Notes under the pieces: model-generated
The model's input: only the letters and a program-made list of their open reading frames with translations
Database searches by the model: none
Told to the model about the DNA's origin: nothing
Shown: positions 42,401 through 54,874 of the stretch, one piece after another
Numbering within the stretch: the stretch's first letter is position 1
Layout of the letters: each line of letters starts with the position of its first letter
Position numbers and translations under genes: made by a program
Assembly: GCA_013399695.1 (NCBI GenBank)
Contig: VXAU01000197.1
Span: 77,651-141,650 of the forward strand
Direction of reading: 5' to 3'
Length of the DNA: 64,000 bases
Origin: Formicarius rufipectus
Taxonomy: Eukaryota > Chordata > Aves > Passeriformes > Formicariidae

Positions 42401-43900
42401 AATGATCCTATGGGGACCCTCTCAGGGCAATAAAAATACTATGATTTCCTTTATTTCATGCTGCCCTTTTGAACTTTGTTACAAGGCATTCTGCTGAATA
42501 TTGGATTATTAATGCTGTTTAGTTCTCCTTTTTTTGCCCCCTTTTTTTCTTTCACCGTGTTTAATAATAGCAAGATACTTGTTTTATTGGGGGTTAAAAC
42601 TTGATACTGGCCTCTATTTTGTCAGTATAAAGTTTTAATTGTAAGTACTTTTAACTTGCTCTTCTGAAAGTCAGTGCTTCTCTGTCTCCTCATTCTCTTC
42701 CCAGTTTTCTCTATGTATCTTTTATGTCCTTTTTCTTCATCATACCCCCCTCTTCCCTGAATAGTGCTTCTTAGTCTGGAAACTGCTGGCTGTTAAGTCA
42801 GTTTATAATTTCAATTTCATCTCTGTCCATAGTGAACATGGTCCAATCTTTGGAGGCCTGCAACACCAGGAGTGTAAAAAGTATTATGTCAGCTAGGAAG
42901 ATAAGAGACTAGAATAACTGTTGTGTCCTTGGCGTGGACCAGTATTGGATGCCTAAGAAGAAAATCCTGTTTATTTGCATGTTATTCCATAGGAATACTT
43001 AAGCTTATTTCAGGTAACAGTAGCTCTCAACCTGGTTATAGAACTTCAGAAACATTCTTGTTTCTGTATGCCCTTGTTCCTGCAGACTGTTTGTGTTTTC
43101 AAACATTTGCACTGTTTAGAGTGGGGGGGGCAAAGCTTCCTGACTTCCTTCACCTCCTCAGCTGTGCCTCTCACCCAGCTGGCTGAGCAGACAGGTTGGG
43201 AAGGGAGCTCATCAGCCCCTCAGTCAGGGTCGTTCTCCAGGAGCTGCTCTGTACAGCAGCATCAGTCCTGTGCTTATGTAGTGGTAAGTTAGACCTCTGT
43301 GACTACTCCTGCTGACTTAAAGATATATGTTCTTATCAGTATTAAAATAGTACAAGAGCAGAGCTGTTGCTTTAGGCACATTTCTTGCCACTGTGTTGGC
43401 TAATGAACCTTGAGTGAAAGCAAGAGGGCCAGTGACTCTGAGATAGAGCTGTTAGCCAAGTGTTGTAGAATCATAGTCCTTATTTATTTTGTATGCTAAT
43501 CTGCACTTGTGACCCTGAGCAGAAAAGCTGCAGTACAGCAGGTTTTATAAGCTGTGGCTTAACCAGTTATCTTGTCTCTTAAAACTCTTATTTAAACTGA
43601 CTGGTTTTATGGACAGGACAGAAACCTGTTGTCATTGATCATTAAATGCTATGCATATTGTACATTCATTTACATGGATTGTTCTAATAGTGCTTGTGTG
43701 TGTTATGCTACATTACCATATTTTTTATATATATATGTATTGCATGAGGTTTAATTGGGGTTTTTTGTATTGTCACTTTTGTATTCACACAGTGCCTCAT
43801 GTATCTATTTGCATATTGCAAGAAGTTGTTTCAAAGCAGTGATTGGAAACAGGTGAGGGTAAGAGCTCACCACTGTAGGATCTGATGTTTCTGAAGTATT

Positions 43901-43906
43901 AATAAA
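43901..43906 (+). terminator. Candidate distal polyadenylation signal
   Basis: AATAAA followed at about 20 bases by CACTG and then TGTTTGTTTCTTTTC, the arrangement expected of a strong site. It may end a long PPM1F 3' UTR or a separate non-coding transcript. Confidence 0.4.
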
Positions 43907-45865
43907 GTAATGATTCAAAGCACTGTTTGTTTCTTTTCTTAAATATGTTTCTTATTCTAATACTTCAAGTAGCTGGATCCACAATGGGGATGTTGCACAT
44001 CTTTGAGGGGTTACTCTGTCACCACATCTTACCTTCTTCCATAGGGCTTGTCTGGGAAAAGAGACCAGTGGAAGCACTAGAAGGAAACAATCCTTGGGCT
44101 CACACAGCATGCTTCCCTGAAAAGATCAATGTCACTAAAACTATCTTAGTACTGTGTACCTCCAATTCATTGATTTGATCTGTTTTCTTTTGTTCTTTTT
44201 AGCAGCTGGCCACAGTAACGAAGCAGGTTAAATTGGGCATGTGCCTTGCAGTAATGGGGTAACGATCTGAAAGACCCTGTTGCAGCAGAGATGATGACAG
44301 TTTTTGTTCACTTGCACACTTGTTAAGGAAGTGGTCTTTAACTGCTGAAGGGGAAGGATAGAGAATGAATTCTTAGAGTATGTTAGGGCTGATTTACTAC
44401 AGAAGATAGAGGGAGTTCTAAGAAGGATGGTAACTATCAAAATAAAAGTATGGCTTACAAGCTGAGCTAATCTGTGTGATTGTCTCTGAAGTGCAGGTGT
44501 TCATGTGCCCAGAGAAGGAAGACAAGGAGAGCGAGACAGAGATAGGGAGACTTGACAAAAGACAACCTTTAACAGTCCTGGAGATCTGAGAGATACAATC
44601 TTTCAGGCAGTTTGTCTAAATGCTTATGTATTTATTCCAGTGAAGGAGAAAATGAGAGTCTACTAAGAACCCAGGATGCTGCATCAGAGGAAAGCAGATA
44701 AGGTGTTTCTTAAAAAAAAAGTAAGTATAACCATAATGAGTCATCAGGTAGATTCTGGTCAAGATGCTGTGGACATACTTGAACCTACTTCAGCTCAAAC
44801 CTCAAATCTGTTGAAAACATCTTTCATTTCATGATTCTAAATGTTTTCTGGCTTTGGTTTTATTTTTTTAACAGTAAGAATTCCAGGGGTGAAAATGCCC
44901 TTGTAATAATCTGTAGAAAAGCAGCAAATTCTCACAAAAGTGTAGGCTGGGGATTTGCTTGACTGGGTTTAGCAGTTTCCCAACCTGTGATTCACTGAGC
45001 TCACCAGGGAGCATAAGCAGCAGCTGCCTGCCGCTGTTCTTTTGTGGTTTGTAAGGCAGCAGTGGGAATCCATCATCCAGGTAACTGCACAATGACCATG
45101 CAGAGCTGAACAAAGTCACTGTGGTGTCTCCTAGACATCCCTGGCACTTCATAACAAAGGGTGCTGCCTTTCCATAGCTCTGAGCCCCTTGCAGATGAGT
45201 TGAAAACAGGACAGGGCATCACTATTGGCTCTCCTTGCTGGTGCCCAACATTGGCTTTACTGTCTCCTTTTGAATAGTAGGAGGTGAAATCCAGACATTG
45301 CTGATTCTTGTTGGCTGTACTGTCTTACCCTGCCTGTTTTCTTCCTCATCTAGCAGATCTCCAACAGCCCATGGGGCTCAGAGCCAACCTTCTGGTCCCT
45401 GATCCCAACCATTGTTGCTGGTGGATTTGAGCAAGAAGCAAGCAAAAAGCCTGTGGAAATGAATGTAAAACTTTGATTTAAAGCTACATGAAGCTTAATT
45501 TAGATGTCATAGATGGAGTTCATGACAGAAAAGCATTATCCACCTCAATTGTTTGAGCAAGTAATAACAAATCTTCATGTCCTGTTTAACTACCCTCATG
45601 TGATACATATTTCTTTGTGGACAATGTGCTGTAGAATCTGTAGCCAGTCACTTCCTAGATTATGGAAAGTAATGAAATAACAGCAATGATGAGGCAGATA
45701 TTTCTGTTTCAGCCTAAATGGGTGATTGTTGCAACACAAATGAGGGCTGTTTAATTATTCTAGAGCTGCTCAGTTGACTTAGCCCAGCATTTGCTGATTT
45801 CATCCATGTTCTCTACAAACTTTACTTGGGGGCTGCTATGCAGAAATAAATTCCTGAGATTCTCA

Positions 45866-46418
45866 TGGTTTGATCCCAGCTGGCAAGTAAGTACTCCACA
45901 GCTACTCCCTCCCTCCCTCCCTCCCTCCTTCCTCCCTGCTCCACCCCTGGCCAGGAGAAGAATTTGGGAGAAAACTTGTGAGTTGGGATAAGAACAGTTA
46001 AATAATGGAAACAAAATAATAATAGAAGGAAGTTGAGAGAAAGAGGAGCATAACCCAGGTGAACAAGTGATGCACAATACAGTTGCTTAACACCGACTGA
46101 CTGATGCCCAGCCTGTCTCTGGGCAGGGATCCACTCCCTGGCTGGCTCCCCCCAGTTTATACATTGGGAATGATGTTCTGTGATATGGAATACCCTTTGG
46201 CCAGTTGGGATCAGCTGTCCTGGCCACGCTTCCCTCCCAGTTTCTTGTGCACTTCCTCACTGGCAGAGCCTGGGAAGCTGATTGAGAATAAGATCTGCTT
46301 AGCAACAACTCCAATATCAGTGTGTTATCAGCATTGTTCTCATCCTGAATCCAAAACACGATGCTGTTCCAGACAGTAGAAAGAGAATTAACTCCATCCC
46401 AGCTAAAACCATGGCACA
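45866..46418 (+). mobile_element. Solo LTR of an avian endogenous retrovirus
   Basis: About 550 bases starting TGGTTTGATCCCAGCTGGCA and ending near AAAACCATGGCACA. It includes a (CCCT)n tract at about 45906-45930, GGATCCACTCCCTGGCTGGC, and the shared central motif ATACCCTTTGG then CAGTTGGGATCAGCTGTCCT. No internal viral genes flank it. It is related to the LTR at 2948-3514 but differs enough to be another subfamily or an older copy. Confidence 0.75.
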
Positions 46419-46653
46419 GCTCTACCAACAGCCTGGAAATGCCTGTCCTTTCCACCTGGGAAATGCAATGAGCACAAGTGCTTCTTCAGGGCCTAGGAGA
46501 ACTTTCAGAAATATGAACTCTTCTCTAGTCATGCAGACTTCACATGTCCCTGCTCTTTGGTGAAGGCCAGATAAAACACTTTCTGCATCCAGATCAGGTT
46601 TGCTATTCAGGTGACACTAATGTAGATTACAGGCTTTCATCTTGCTGTCTTGA

Positions 46654-46670
46654 TTTTTTTTTTTTTTTTT
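46654..46670. repeat. Poly-T tract
   Basis: Seventeen consecutive T bases followed by AAAGAAATAAAG. It may be the tail of a minus-strand retroposon, but no body was recognised on its left. Confidence 0.8.
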
Positions 46671-46985
46671 AAAGAAATAAAGCATAACCTTGACTATGTC
46701 ATGCAGAAAGTTGCTTGTCAAGGACATGCAGAGACTGTAAATGGGAATTTACCTGTTTCAACAAACTGATAATGCAGTTTTGCACACATAACTGTGTCGA
46801 TGTCTTCTAGTCAATATTCCTTATATAAAAAAGAACCAAATAGAAACAACCCTGGGGAGGGGTTAAGTGTTAAGCTGTTCTTGCACTTTGTTTGAATATC
46901 TAATAAAATCTGTTACCTGTTGCACTATAGCAAATTATTACTATCTTGTTAGATGCTTTTTGATACTTGTGTTTTAGTCTTGACT

Positions 46986-47089
46986 TGTTGGGTTTTTTTG
47001 GTATTTTGTTTGTTTGGTTTTGGTTTTTTGTTTTTGGTTTTGGTTTTGGTTTTTTTTTTTGTTTTGTTTGTTTGTTTTTTGTTTTTTTT
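46986..47089. repeat. T/G-rich low-complexity tract
   Basis: About 100 bases of GGTTTT, GTTTTT and GTTTG units. On the minus strand this is an A/C-rich tract. The 66-codon minus ORF over it (KKTKNKQTKQKKKPKPKPK) is an artefact of composition. Confidence 0.9.
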
Positions 47090-47874
47090 ACTGGAGTCAA
47101 AATGTTTTGAAGTTTAGGTTTGCCACGTTCTTGTGTGGTTATGTTGAGCTATTTGGAAAGAATCTTAAGTTCTCATTAGAATGAGAAAATATTTAAATGT
47201 TTAAATGCTGCAGCTGTTATCTAGCCTTCAGATAGGAGCAGCTCTTGGAAAGAACTATTTTGAACATGCCTTGACAAGGATAAACCTGCTCATTTTATAC
47301 AAGAGTTCACTGTATGCTGGAGGCATATAGTAAAGGCAAAAACAAGTCTTTTACATAGCCTAAAAGAAAAAATTCTAGCTATGTTGTGGTGAGTCAGAGC
47401 AGCTACTTCACTGCAGTTTGGTGATGTTCTGTTTTCCCTGGAAAAGGTTGCACAAGTGGCAGAAAAGAGACTTCTCGCATCACATCCCAGGCTGTGGAGT
47501 AGGCACCTCCAGGAAAAAAAACATGACTTCTTTGTATTCAGCCTGATTTTCTGCGCAGACCTTCGGCTCCTGAGCCCTTCCACACGCCAGGACGCTGCTC
47601 CTGCCTCGAGGTAAGGCAGGAGGGGCTCGGCACGGCAAAGGTGAATGGTTCTGCAGGTGCAGTGTGTTCCTCCAGGGCTCCCCGTGCCACCCCTAGAGGG
47701 CTCCCGCCTTCCTTTGGCCGGAGAGAACCACAGGGCCGTGGGAAAGGGTGCGGGGTTTTGGCCATGGCCACAGAGCGGGCGAAGGAGCCCTCCGCGTATT
47801 GTGTCGTTCCCTTAATAATAACTGCATCCAGTGGGCACTGGAAAGCCGAGTGGGAAACGTTTCTTTGTGCGATA

Positions 47875-48013
47875 ACTTCCTTCCTTCCCTTCCTTCCCTT
47901 CCTTCCCTTCCTTCCCTTCCTTCCCTTCCNNNNNNNNNNNNNNNNNNNNNNNNNNNNNNNNNNNCTTCCTTCCCTTCCTTCCCTTCCTTCCCTTCCCTCC
48001 TTCCCTTCCCTCC
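47875..48013. repeat. 9-bp minisatellite (TTCCTTCCC)n with an assembly gap
   Basis: Regular units of TTCCTTCCC on both sides of a run of 35 N bases at 47930-47964. One strand is pure pyrimidine, the other pure purine, so triplex formation is possible. The true copy number is unknown. Open frames through it are composition artefacts. Confidence 0.95.
47930..47964. other. Assembly gap (35 N)
   Basis: Thirty-five N bases inside the TTCCTTCCC minisatellite. Further single N bases are at 16191, 16320 and 49390; those may each stand for an unresolved stretch rather than one base. Confidence 0.99.
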
Positions 48014-49849
48014 TCATGGCTTTGAAGAAGTTGCAGCGGTCCTGGCACGAATGCTGTGGTTTGCTTTTTGCTGGTTAAGATTCAAGTAGCTAATTCAGGC
48101 TGGGGCCCATCTGCCCAAAAACAGATCCCTGATAATGGCCAGCAGCAGTAATGTGGAGAGAGTACAAAAAGCCTTTTAAATGGGAGGCAAGAAGTAAATC
48201 ATTACTGAAAAGAGTGGGACTAAGGACATATAGGTTAGAATAATATTCCTTTTTTGCATCTCTTAGTTGAGATTAACAAAAATTCTGAAGCCTTGTTTCT
48301 CTTTATATAAGCCATAAAGGGTACTTCTCTGTGTGCTTTTCAGGCTACAAGAGATACCTCTCTAAGTTGACAGCCCAGTTCTTTTATGAAACCACGTTCT
48401 GGTGGCAGTGTGGGGAAAGGAAAAAAAAAAATTAACAATGGATGAGAAGAGACTTCAGGCTTTCTGTATAATTAATTATAATAATTTAAAATCTTGGGCA
48501 AAGTCTCCTCTTGGAGAAGTTCTAAGTTATAATTAAGCTAAGCTAACGATGGATCTAATTGCTGGGTTACAGACAGGCACAGGTAACACGAGTCAGGCCA
48601 CTGACATCAGATGTTTCACCCAATTGTTTTCTGTTGATGCAACTAATTCCACACAACTGTTCCAGCAGCTGGAATGACTGGCATGAGGTGAAGTGTGGAT
48701 GCACATCAAGAGTTTTCCCTGACAGACTTAACTGGTACCCTGTCCTTAGTGCTGGCTCTCAAAAAGAGCTGCAGCCCAGCTGCTGTTGAACCCCTCCTAC
48801 GAGGGACTTGAGGTGGGATAATCAATCAGGCACTGAAATGGCCCTGCCAATTCCTCTTTTCTGTCATATCAGGCACCTGAAGCCTCATATCTTTCTGAAA
48901 AACCAAAACATTGCCATTGAGACCAAGGTCAAATTCAACAGTGCAGGGAGGCTTTGGTGGTGTATTGGTGAGTCTGCTTTTAAAACTAAGCAGTAATCCT
49001 CCCCCTCTCTCTATCGTTTTCTCCAATGGATTTCTATCTCTCCGAAATATTAGAAGTATCAAATCATACATGGACAGATCTTCCTCCTACTACAGATGTA
49101 ATACTGGTTGCCTGCACAATTTTTTTTGTCCTGCTGGACCTGGACGCTAAAGGGAAGATCAAACCCCAAGCTTTCAGTATTGAGGTTACATTTAAAGTCT
49201 AAATACTAGTGTGTTTGAAAATAAAACACACTAAATAGTGTGCTTGAAAGTTACCAGCTGAACACTGAAACAATGTTCCTGCTGCACAGTGCAGTGATAC
49301 TAACCAGAAAACTATAAGGAAAGCAATTCAAGTGCTCGGCTTGTACTGACACTAAAACCTTTGAAAACTTGTTGAATCTTCTCCCACCCNCCAGCCTCCT
49401 TAGTTATGTTCCTCTTCCTGGAAAAATCTGTAAGGCTTTTTTTTTTTTGCTCTAATTGTAGCATTTCAGTTTTGCCTTGGTTTTGTTTGCTTTCTAAGGT
49501 AAAGAGAAAAAAGATTGTGTTCTCAGTCTTAATCCCCTTTGTAACTGGTGGCTTTTACTTTTTTATTTCTCTTGTAATGCTGGCAAAGGATTGGAAACAG
49601 ACTATTTTCTACAGGGTAAAGTAGACAAAAAGGGGACCCAAGCAATGTGTAGTGGGTTTGAGTAGTTTAAGGAAAGTTAGTGAATAAACCTAAATACAAA
49701 TACTAATGAAAACTGCTTGTTTCTTCACTCTCCTAGTAACTGATAACCTTTTATAATGGGAAGAATTTTGCAGAGGCTGTTTCTGCCATTAGAAAATTGT
49801 CTTCTAATATTTTCTTGTTAATGAAATTTTAAGTCAGTGAGCTATTCCC

Positions 49850-50100
49850 AATAGCAGTTGGCCAGGCCAGGATGTGCATTAGCAGGCTAATGGCAGGAGT
49901 CCTGCCTTGCTGAGGGCTGTGTCTCATGGCAATCCTCTGGAGTTGGCTGCATCCCTTGGAGCACTTAATACTGGCTCTGCTAAAGCGCTTCTTGTGCTCC
50001 CATCACCTCCTTTGGGAGGCTGCTCCATTGACTAATAGATCTCACTGTCAGGAAGTCTTTCCTGTTCTTCAGTCTTGGCAATCTCAGTTCCAAAATGTAT
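49850..50100 (-). mobile_element. Old CR1-like fragment, minus strand
   Basis: The part CACCTCCTTTGGGAGGCTGC then CTCACTGTCAGGAAGTCTTT follows the reverse complement of the usual CR1 segment about uneven lines of failed paragraphs: in CR1 terms, the CACTGT-AGGAAGT-TTTCCT block near the 3' end. It is highly diverged; the left limit is a guess. Confidence 0.5.
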
Positions 50101-50173
50101 AACCGTAATTTCCTTGACTACTCTTTAATGAAAAATTAGAAAAAGAAAGGCAAAACGTCACCATGCTTGTATT

Positions 50174-50264
50174 AAAAAACAAAAAAAAAAACAAACAAAA
50201 AAAAAAAACAAAAACAAACAAACAAAAAAAAACACAACAACAACAAACAAACACAAACAAAAAC
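50174..50264. repeat. A/C-rich low-complexity tract
   Basis: About 90 bases of A runs broken by single C bases (AAACAAAC, CAACAACAAC). It lies just after the CR1-like fragment. It could be a decayed poly-A tail of a + strand retroposon, but no body was identified. Confidence 0.9.
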
Positions 50265-50494
50265 TAGGTTTTCAGACTCCAGTGTAAAACTTGTAGGACT
50301 TGGGTTTTTAGTTAAATGCTGCCTGCATACATTTTTGGCATCAGGATCTGGAAGTTGGCTGGCATAAATCCACTCATAAATAAAGCCACTGCGACTTTGG
50401 GTCTGTCAGGGGCCGATGTGTGTGCCTGTGACATGTACAAAAGCTGGCAGCTCATGAAAGCCACACTGAGCTGCTCAGGGCTCAAGGGAAGTTT

Positions 50495-51343
50495 GTGAGC
50501 TTACACAATGCACTAGTTGAGATGTCACAGGAAAGCCAAGGGCTGGGGGTGTGGAAGGAGGACCACCAGGGCTGCATTTTGCAAGAAAGAGGGTGTCAGC
50601 ACAGCAGCAGCCTGCAGCGCTCTGGGCTGGGGCAGTGGGAGCTGCTCACAGCCTTTGCCAGCCATGAAGAGGGGCTGGTGTGCAGGAAGTACCCGGAGAG
50701 AGGTTTTCACAAGGACCTGTTGTTTGGTTGTTCAGATTATATCAGTGTTCTGGCTATTGAGAGGGATTTGGCCTTTGGGTTTTGCTTTCAGCTTTATTTA
50801 TTTTTGCCTGTTCTCAATTCTCTTTGTGAATACCAATATTCTGAGTCACCCAGAACGATTTCTGCCTTCATTAAAGATTTCTTCCAGCTCCCCTTCAACT
50901 GCCTGTGGGCTGGTGCCTGCCCCTGCCTCCCCCTTTGCACTTTGCTGCACATATTTAGCTCTCAGTATTCCATCACTCCTCAAATCCTGCAGCTCTGGCA
51001 CTTGAGTACCTTCAACTTTGGTGTACCTTTGGTTCTTTGCACAATTCATGTGCATCATCTGACCTTTTCTGCACTGTCCCTACTTGGGAAACGTTTCCAA
51101 ACCTTTGAGATACAGTGTGAGGCCACAGCTTATCCCAGTGCTGCAGCAGCTCTGCTTAGAGCTGATCAAGGGAAATGGTTAAACCAGGAAATGGGGCATC
51201 CAGACCCTTTTGGCTATTTCTGTTGCACTGTGTGTGTCACTCTGGGTAAATCCATTTACCTATTTGTCTTTGTGTCTTTTGCATACACTGGGGTTGAAAT
51301 TGCCTGTGGTATCTACACCAAACAGGGCTATGTTTCTATATAA
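50495..51343 (+). other. Long open frame of unknown meaning (282 codons)
   Basis: Open for 282 codons from a GTG; the first ATG is at 50522 with G at -3, giving 273 codons. The stop is followed within about 15 bases by AATTAAAAGATG, not a standard signal. The translation is rich in Leu, Phe and Cys with possible hydrophobic segments but no domain or motif I recognise. It is the longest frame outside the exons. I do not claim that it is a gene. Confidence 0.15.
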
Positions 51344-54300
51344 GCCAAATTAAAAGATGCAATATAAAAAAGAAGTAATTGTGGAGGTCTTTAAGGGGTG
51401 TTCCTACATGAATTGATGAGCTCTGTCACACTCTAAAGCTCATATGTAAGAAAATCTAGAAATCAATAAAGAAAATAACCCAGAAAGGAGACGGGTCTCT
51501 TATTATGGCTCTGTGTCAATACTCTGGATGTCTTAATGCCCGTTAATGACTGTCTCTAATGGTATTCAAACAATGTACATTTGCTTTAGCTTTTTTCAAA
51601 GTCCAGATGAGCTGCTTAGAGCTCTCTTAATGATGCAAATTATTTAATGCTCATTTGTATGCAGAATGCTCCTGCTTTGAAAGTACTTCACAGAATTGGA
51701 GCCAAATTCAGCCTTGCAGCTCCACTGAAGTCAGTGCTTGTCTGTGCATCTGTTGGTCCTTCTCTTTTTGGTTTTGCTTGAAGAGTTAAATTCTTGTTAT
51801 GCTGATTACATTTTTTTCCTTTTAGAGGTAATATCTGCAAAGGGTTTTTCGTCACCCTTCTTGCCTCCCAAAAAAGCAGGTGTAAGTACAGAAGCAGTTC
51901 TGCTGATTCTCACATCTCCCTCCTAACCCCTGCAAAAGGAGGACAGCCCAGGCAGAATACAATTTTTGTGTTCTTTTCTTTCCTCTACTTTGCACCTCCT
52001 AAGCACAGTTTCAGTGATATCTGGCACTTCTCCTGAAAACCATCCTGCAAAGAATCTCTGCCATCTGATGTATGCAAAATACTCTCTGTGGCCCATTTCT
52101 GGTTTAACACAACATGAACTGATGGAGGCCCAAATCTTGTACAGTTCTGCAGGTTAGTTGTGCTCTGTCCAACTATATGTCAGGATGTGCTTTTTCGTGG
52201 TTGAGAGCTCTATGGCACAGGAGCCTACCTGATACTTTGAACTAAAAGTAGCTGCTGAAAGGTGGAATAGACATCCTTAGTTCAGGCATATACTGTGCTA
52301 AGACTTCATAACTGCTGTATTCTTGTAGTGTAGTTTTTAACTCATCCCAATTATGTTTTTAACACATACATTGAAAGAAAATGAAAAAAAAATCTTCTGC
52401 AATAATATCATTCACTCCCTCTAGGTAATGACTAGGGGTGTGCTTTGCAGCTTTACAGCACAGACCCACAACCAGCTACTGCCTGCATGGAGAAAGTGGG
52501 AGTAATGGAAAAGCATCTTTTCTAGATGTGCATGTCACCAGAATGGGCAGAGACGTTCCCTGTCAGGTGTTAGAGATTTGCTGGCAGCACAGGGATGAAT
52601 GTTGAGATGTGGGAATAATGGGTTCCTCTCCCAGCCCCACAACAGATCAATCTAGATGCCCTGTTGCCCTATTTTATGTGATGTTGTCACAGTGTATGGT
52701 TCCTTCCCCTCTCCCTTTCCTGCAATGCTGCCCTCCAACTCCTGCCTGTATTCCTTTGGAGGTTCTCTATAACTCACTCCTTCCCCTGCTCCCCTCTGCT
52801 CCTCCCTCCCCACTGCCTGCCCATCCCTTTTGGCCTGCATCTCTTCCCTCTCTCCTGCTGGGGATGGATGTAATCCCCGGAGGAATGTGGCCCACAGGCC
52901 TCTGCAGGACTTGGGCGTGTGACTCTGGAGAGCTTCTGATGGTGAATGCAAAGCAGGAAGAAGGAATCTCCCGTGACCTGGCAGCGCAGGGAGGGAAGAG
53001 CTGGATGTCTGTGGGCTGGTCAGTGTGCCTGGCTGTCCTGCCAGCTAGTCAGACAAAAAATAGAGAATAGACTTTTCAGCTGCACATGCCATTTCCCTAT
53101 TCATTGTGGCTGGGTGATGTAGTCTCTGCCTGTGGTTTGAATAAATATCTTGCATAGCAACTTTCTCCTTCAGTCCCCTTGGGATAGCTCATTCCAACTC
53201 AGCTGCATCAGTGTGCTGAAGATGTTAATTCCAAGTGTGTGGAAGAGAGGGAAGAGGAGAGAGAACTTCATGCAGAGCATCTAAGGAAGCTTTAACTTGA
53301 ATCATATCTCTGTGTATAATACAAGCCTCACCTGTAGTGCAAGTTGCACAAAGCTCTCTTACTTAATCATATTAACTCTTCTTCTCTCTCCTCTTTGTGT
53401 TTATATATCCCCAGAACATTCAGAAGTGTTTGCAAGGAGAATCCCAAGCTACTGCTAGGACCCAAACAGGATGGTTTTTAATAAGGCTTTGCATTTGGGA
53501 TGTTGCTGTGTTTTAGAGAGTATCCTGGAAAAGTCACAGGGATATAATGGGAAAGAAATACAAAGATCACAATTCTGTCTGAGGAAACTGAGCTTTGTAT
53601 TATGTAGTAAGCACCCATCTGAACCCTGATGGAGCAGAACAAACCCCCTTCTCTAGCAGAAACCAGAGTTGTTGTTAATTAATGTCTTGCTGAAAACTAA
53701 GTCACTGCCATCTGTTCCACCACCTCACTACGAATGCTGCTCTCGTGCTGATTATGTAAGTAAAAATGAAAATATATTTTGGTAGCATGCTGCATGGCAC
53801 TGTGCTGATTCTTCTGTTCCTATTTACCGTTCCCTGCCCCCAGCCCATAGGGAAAGGAAGAGGTAACAATTGTTTGAGTCCTGGGCAGCTCTGTCCTGGA
53901 GCTGCCACGCCAGCTGTGGGAGCAGCCACCTCATCCGTGCTGTGCTTCAGCCAGGAGCCCTTTGCAAACCCTGCTTATTGGGTTCATGGAAAACCCGTGG
54001 CAGGAAGATGCCCCTTAAAATGAGGCTTCTCTAAATTTTTGCGAGGGCTTAACTTGAAATCCAGAAGAAGAGCAGTGAAAAGAAAGAGGCCTGGTTACTC
54101 CATAAGTGATAGCATGACCCTGAGAGCAGCCGGCTGCTCCTGTTACAAGCGTGGCCTCTGTCTGTCTAAGGGTGGAGGAAGAGTGAAAGAGGAGGGGTAG
54201 CTTTCCTGTAAGTGGGTTAGAGCAATTACTGAGGTCTCTTACAGCAAATGAAGTTGTCAGTGTGAGTCACATTCCCTTTTTTCTCTCACTGCCAAGTTTT

Positions 54301-54837
54301 AGGCAGTAACCAGACAGAAGGAGAAGGGGGGGGGGGGAATGGAAAAGCAACAATGGGGAAAAGTTGAACTGAAACAACCCCTCATTCGGGGTATTGTTTG
54401 ACGTTTTAGCTCTGATTGTACATAGAGATAAAGGATCTATAAATATCCTGTCTGCTGAAATTCCTTATCACAACATCGCCTGTCAGCTGAACAAATAGGT
54501 TACGTTCTCCAAATAATCCATAATTACATATGTAAATACAAAATTACTGATTAAATCCCTGCACCTCACGCAATTGAGCCTCCTCATTAGGCAGGACATT
54601 AACCTCTTGTGGTGCTCTGAGACGTGCCACAGCCCCAGCACAGCAAGTGGCACTTGCAGCTGGTGCTGGTGAAGCGGCATGAGCTCGGAGACAGAGCTGG
54701 AATAAGCAAAGAGATATTTATCTGCCTGCCTAGACTAGATGAAAGCATCTTCTGACACTTTTTGAAAGTATCTGAGCATTTAGTTCTGTTTAGCAAACGG
54801 CTGGAAGCTTTTCTGCTCTGCTTTAGAGCTTTTAATG

Positions 54838-54874
54838 AAGCATTGTGATTCCCATTGTGGTCAATTGTTTGACA
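54838..54874. promoter_or_regulatory. Cluster of SOX/HMG-like motifs
   Basis: Within 37 bases: CATTGTG (54841), CCATTGTGG (54852) and CAATTGTTTGACA (54862). These resemble SOX binding cores in close spacing, in a stretch that also has homeodomain-like TAATTA/ATTA words at 54500-54560. This is a motif reading only; such words also occur by chance. Confidence 0.25.

Larger units (their letters stand above)
35902..43926 (+). other. PPM1F 3' UTR and downstream sequence, end uncertain
   Basis: AT-rich sequence without coding potential follows the PPM1F stop. Candidate polyadenylation signals are AATAAA at 39492, 41871 (followed by an A run) and 43901. The last is best placed, with a T/GT-rich stretch about 20 bases later. 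Mammalian PPM1F has a long 3' UTR, so an extended one is plausible, but nothing here proves that the region is one transcript. No transposon was recognised. Confidence 0.4.

Noticed and set aside
47538..48089. Open frames with (KGRKGR)n or (LPFLPF)n repeats
   Set aside because: They come from the TTCCTTCCC minisatellite and the N gap.
54326..54337. Run of twelve G bases as a G-quadruplex
   Set aside because: It is a single homopolymer without separate G tracts, and it may be affected by sequencing error.
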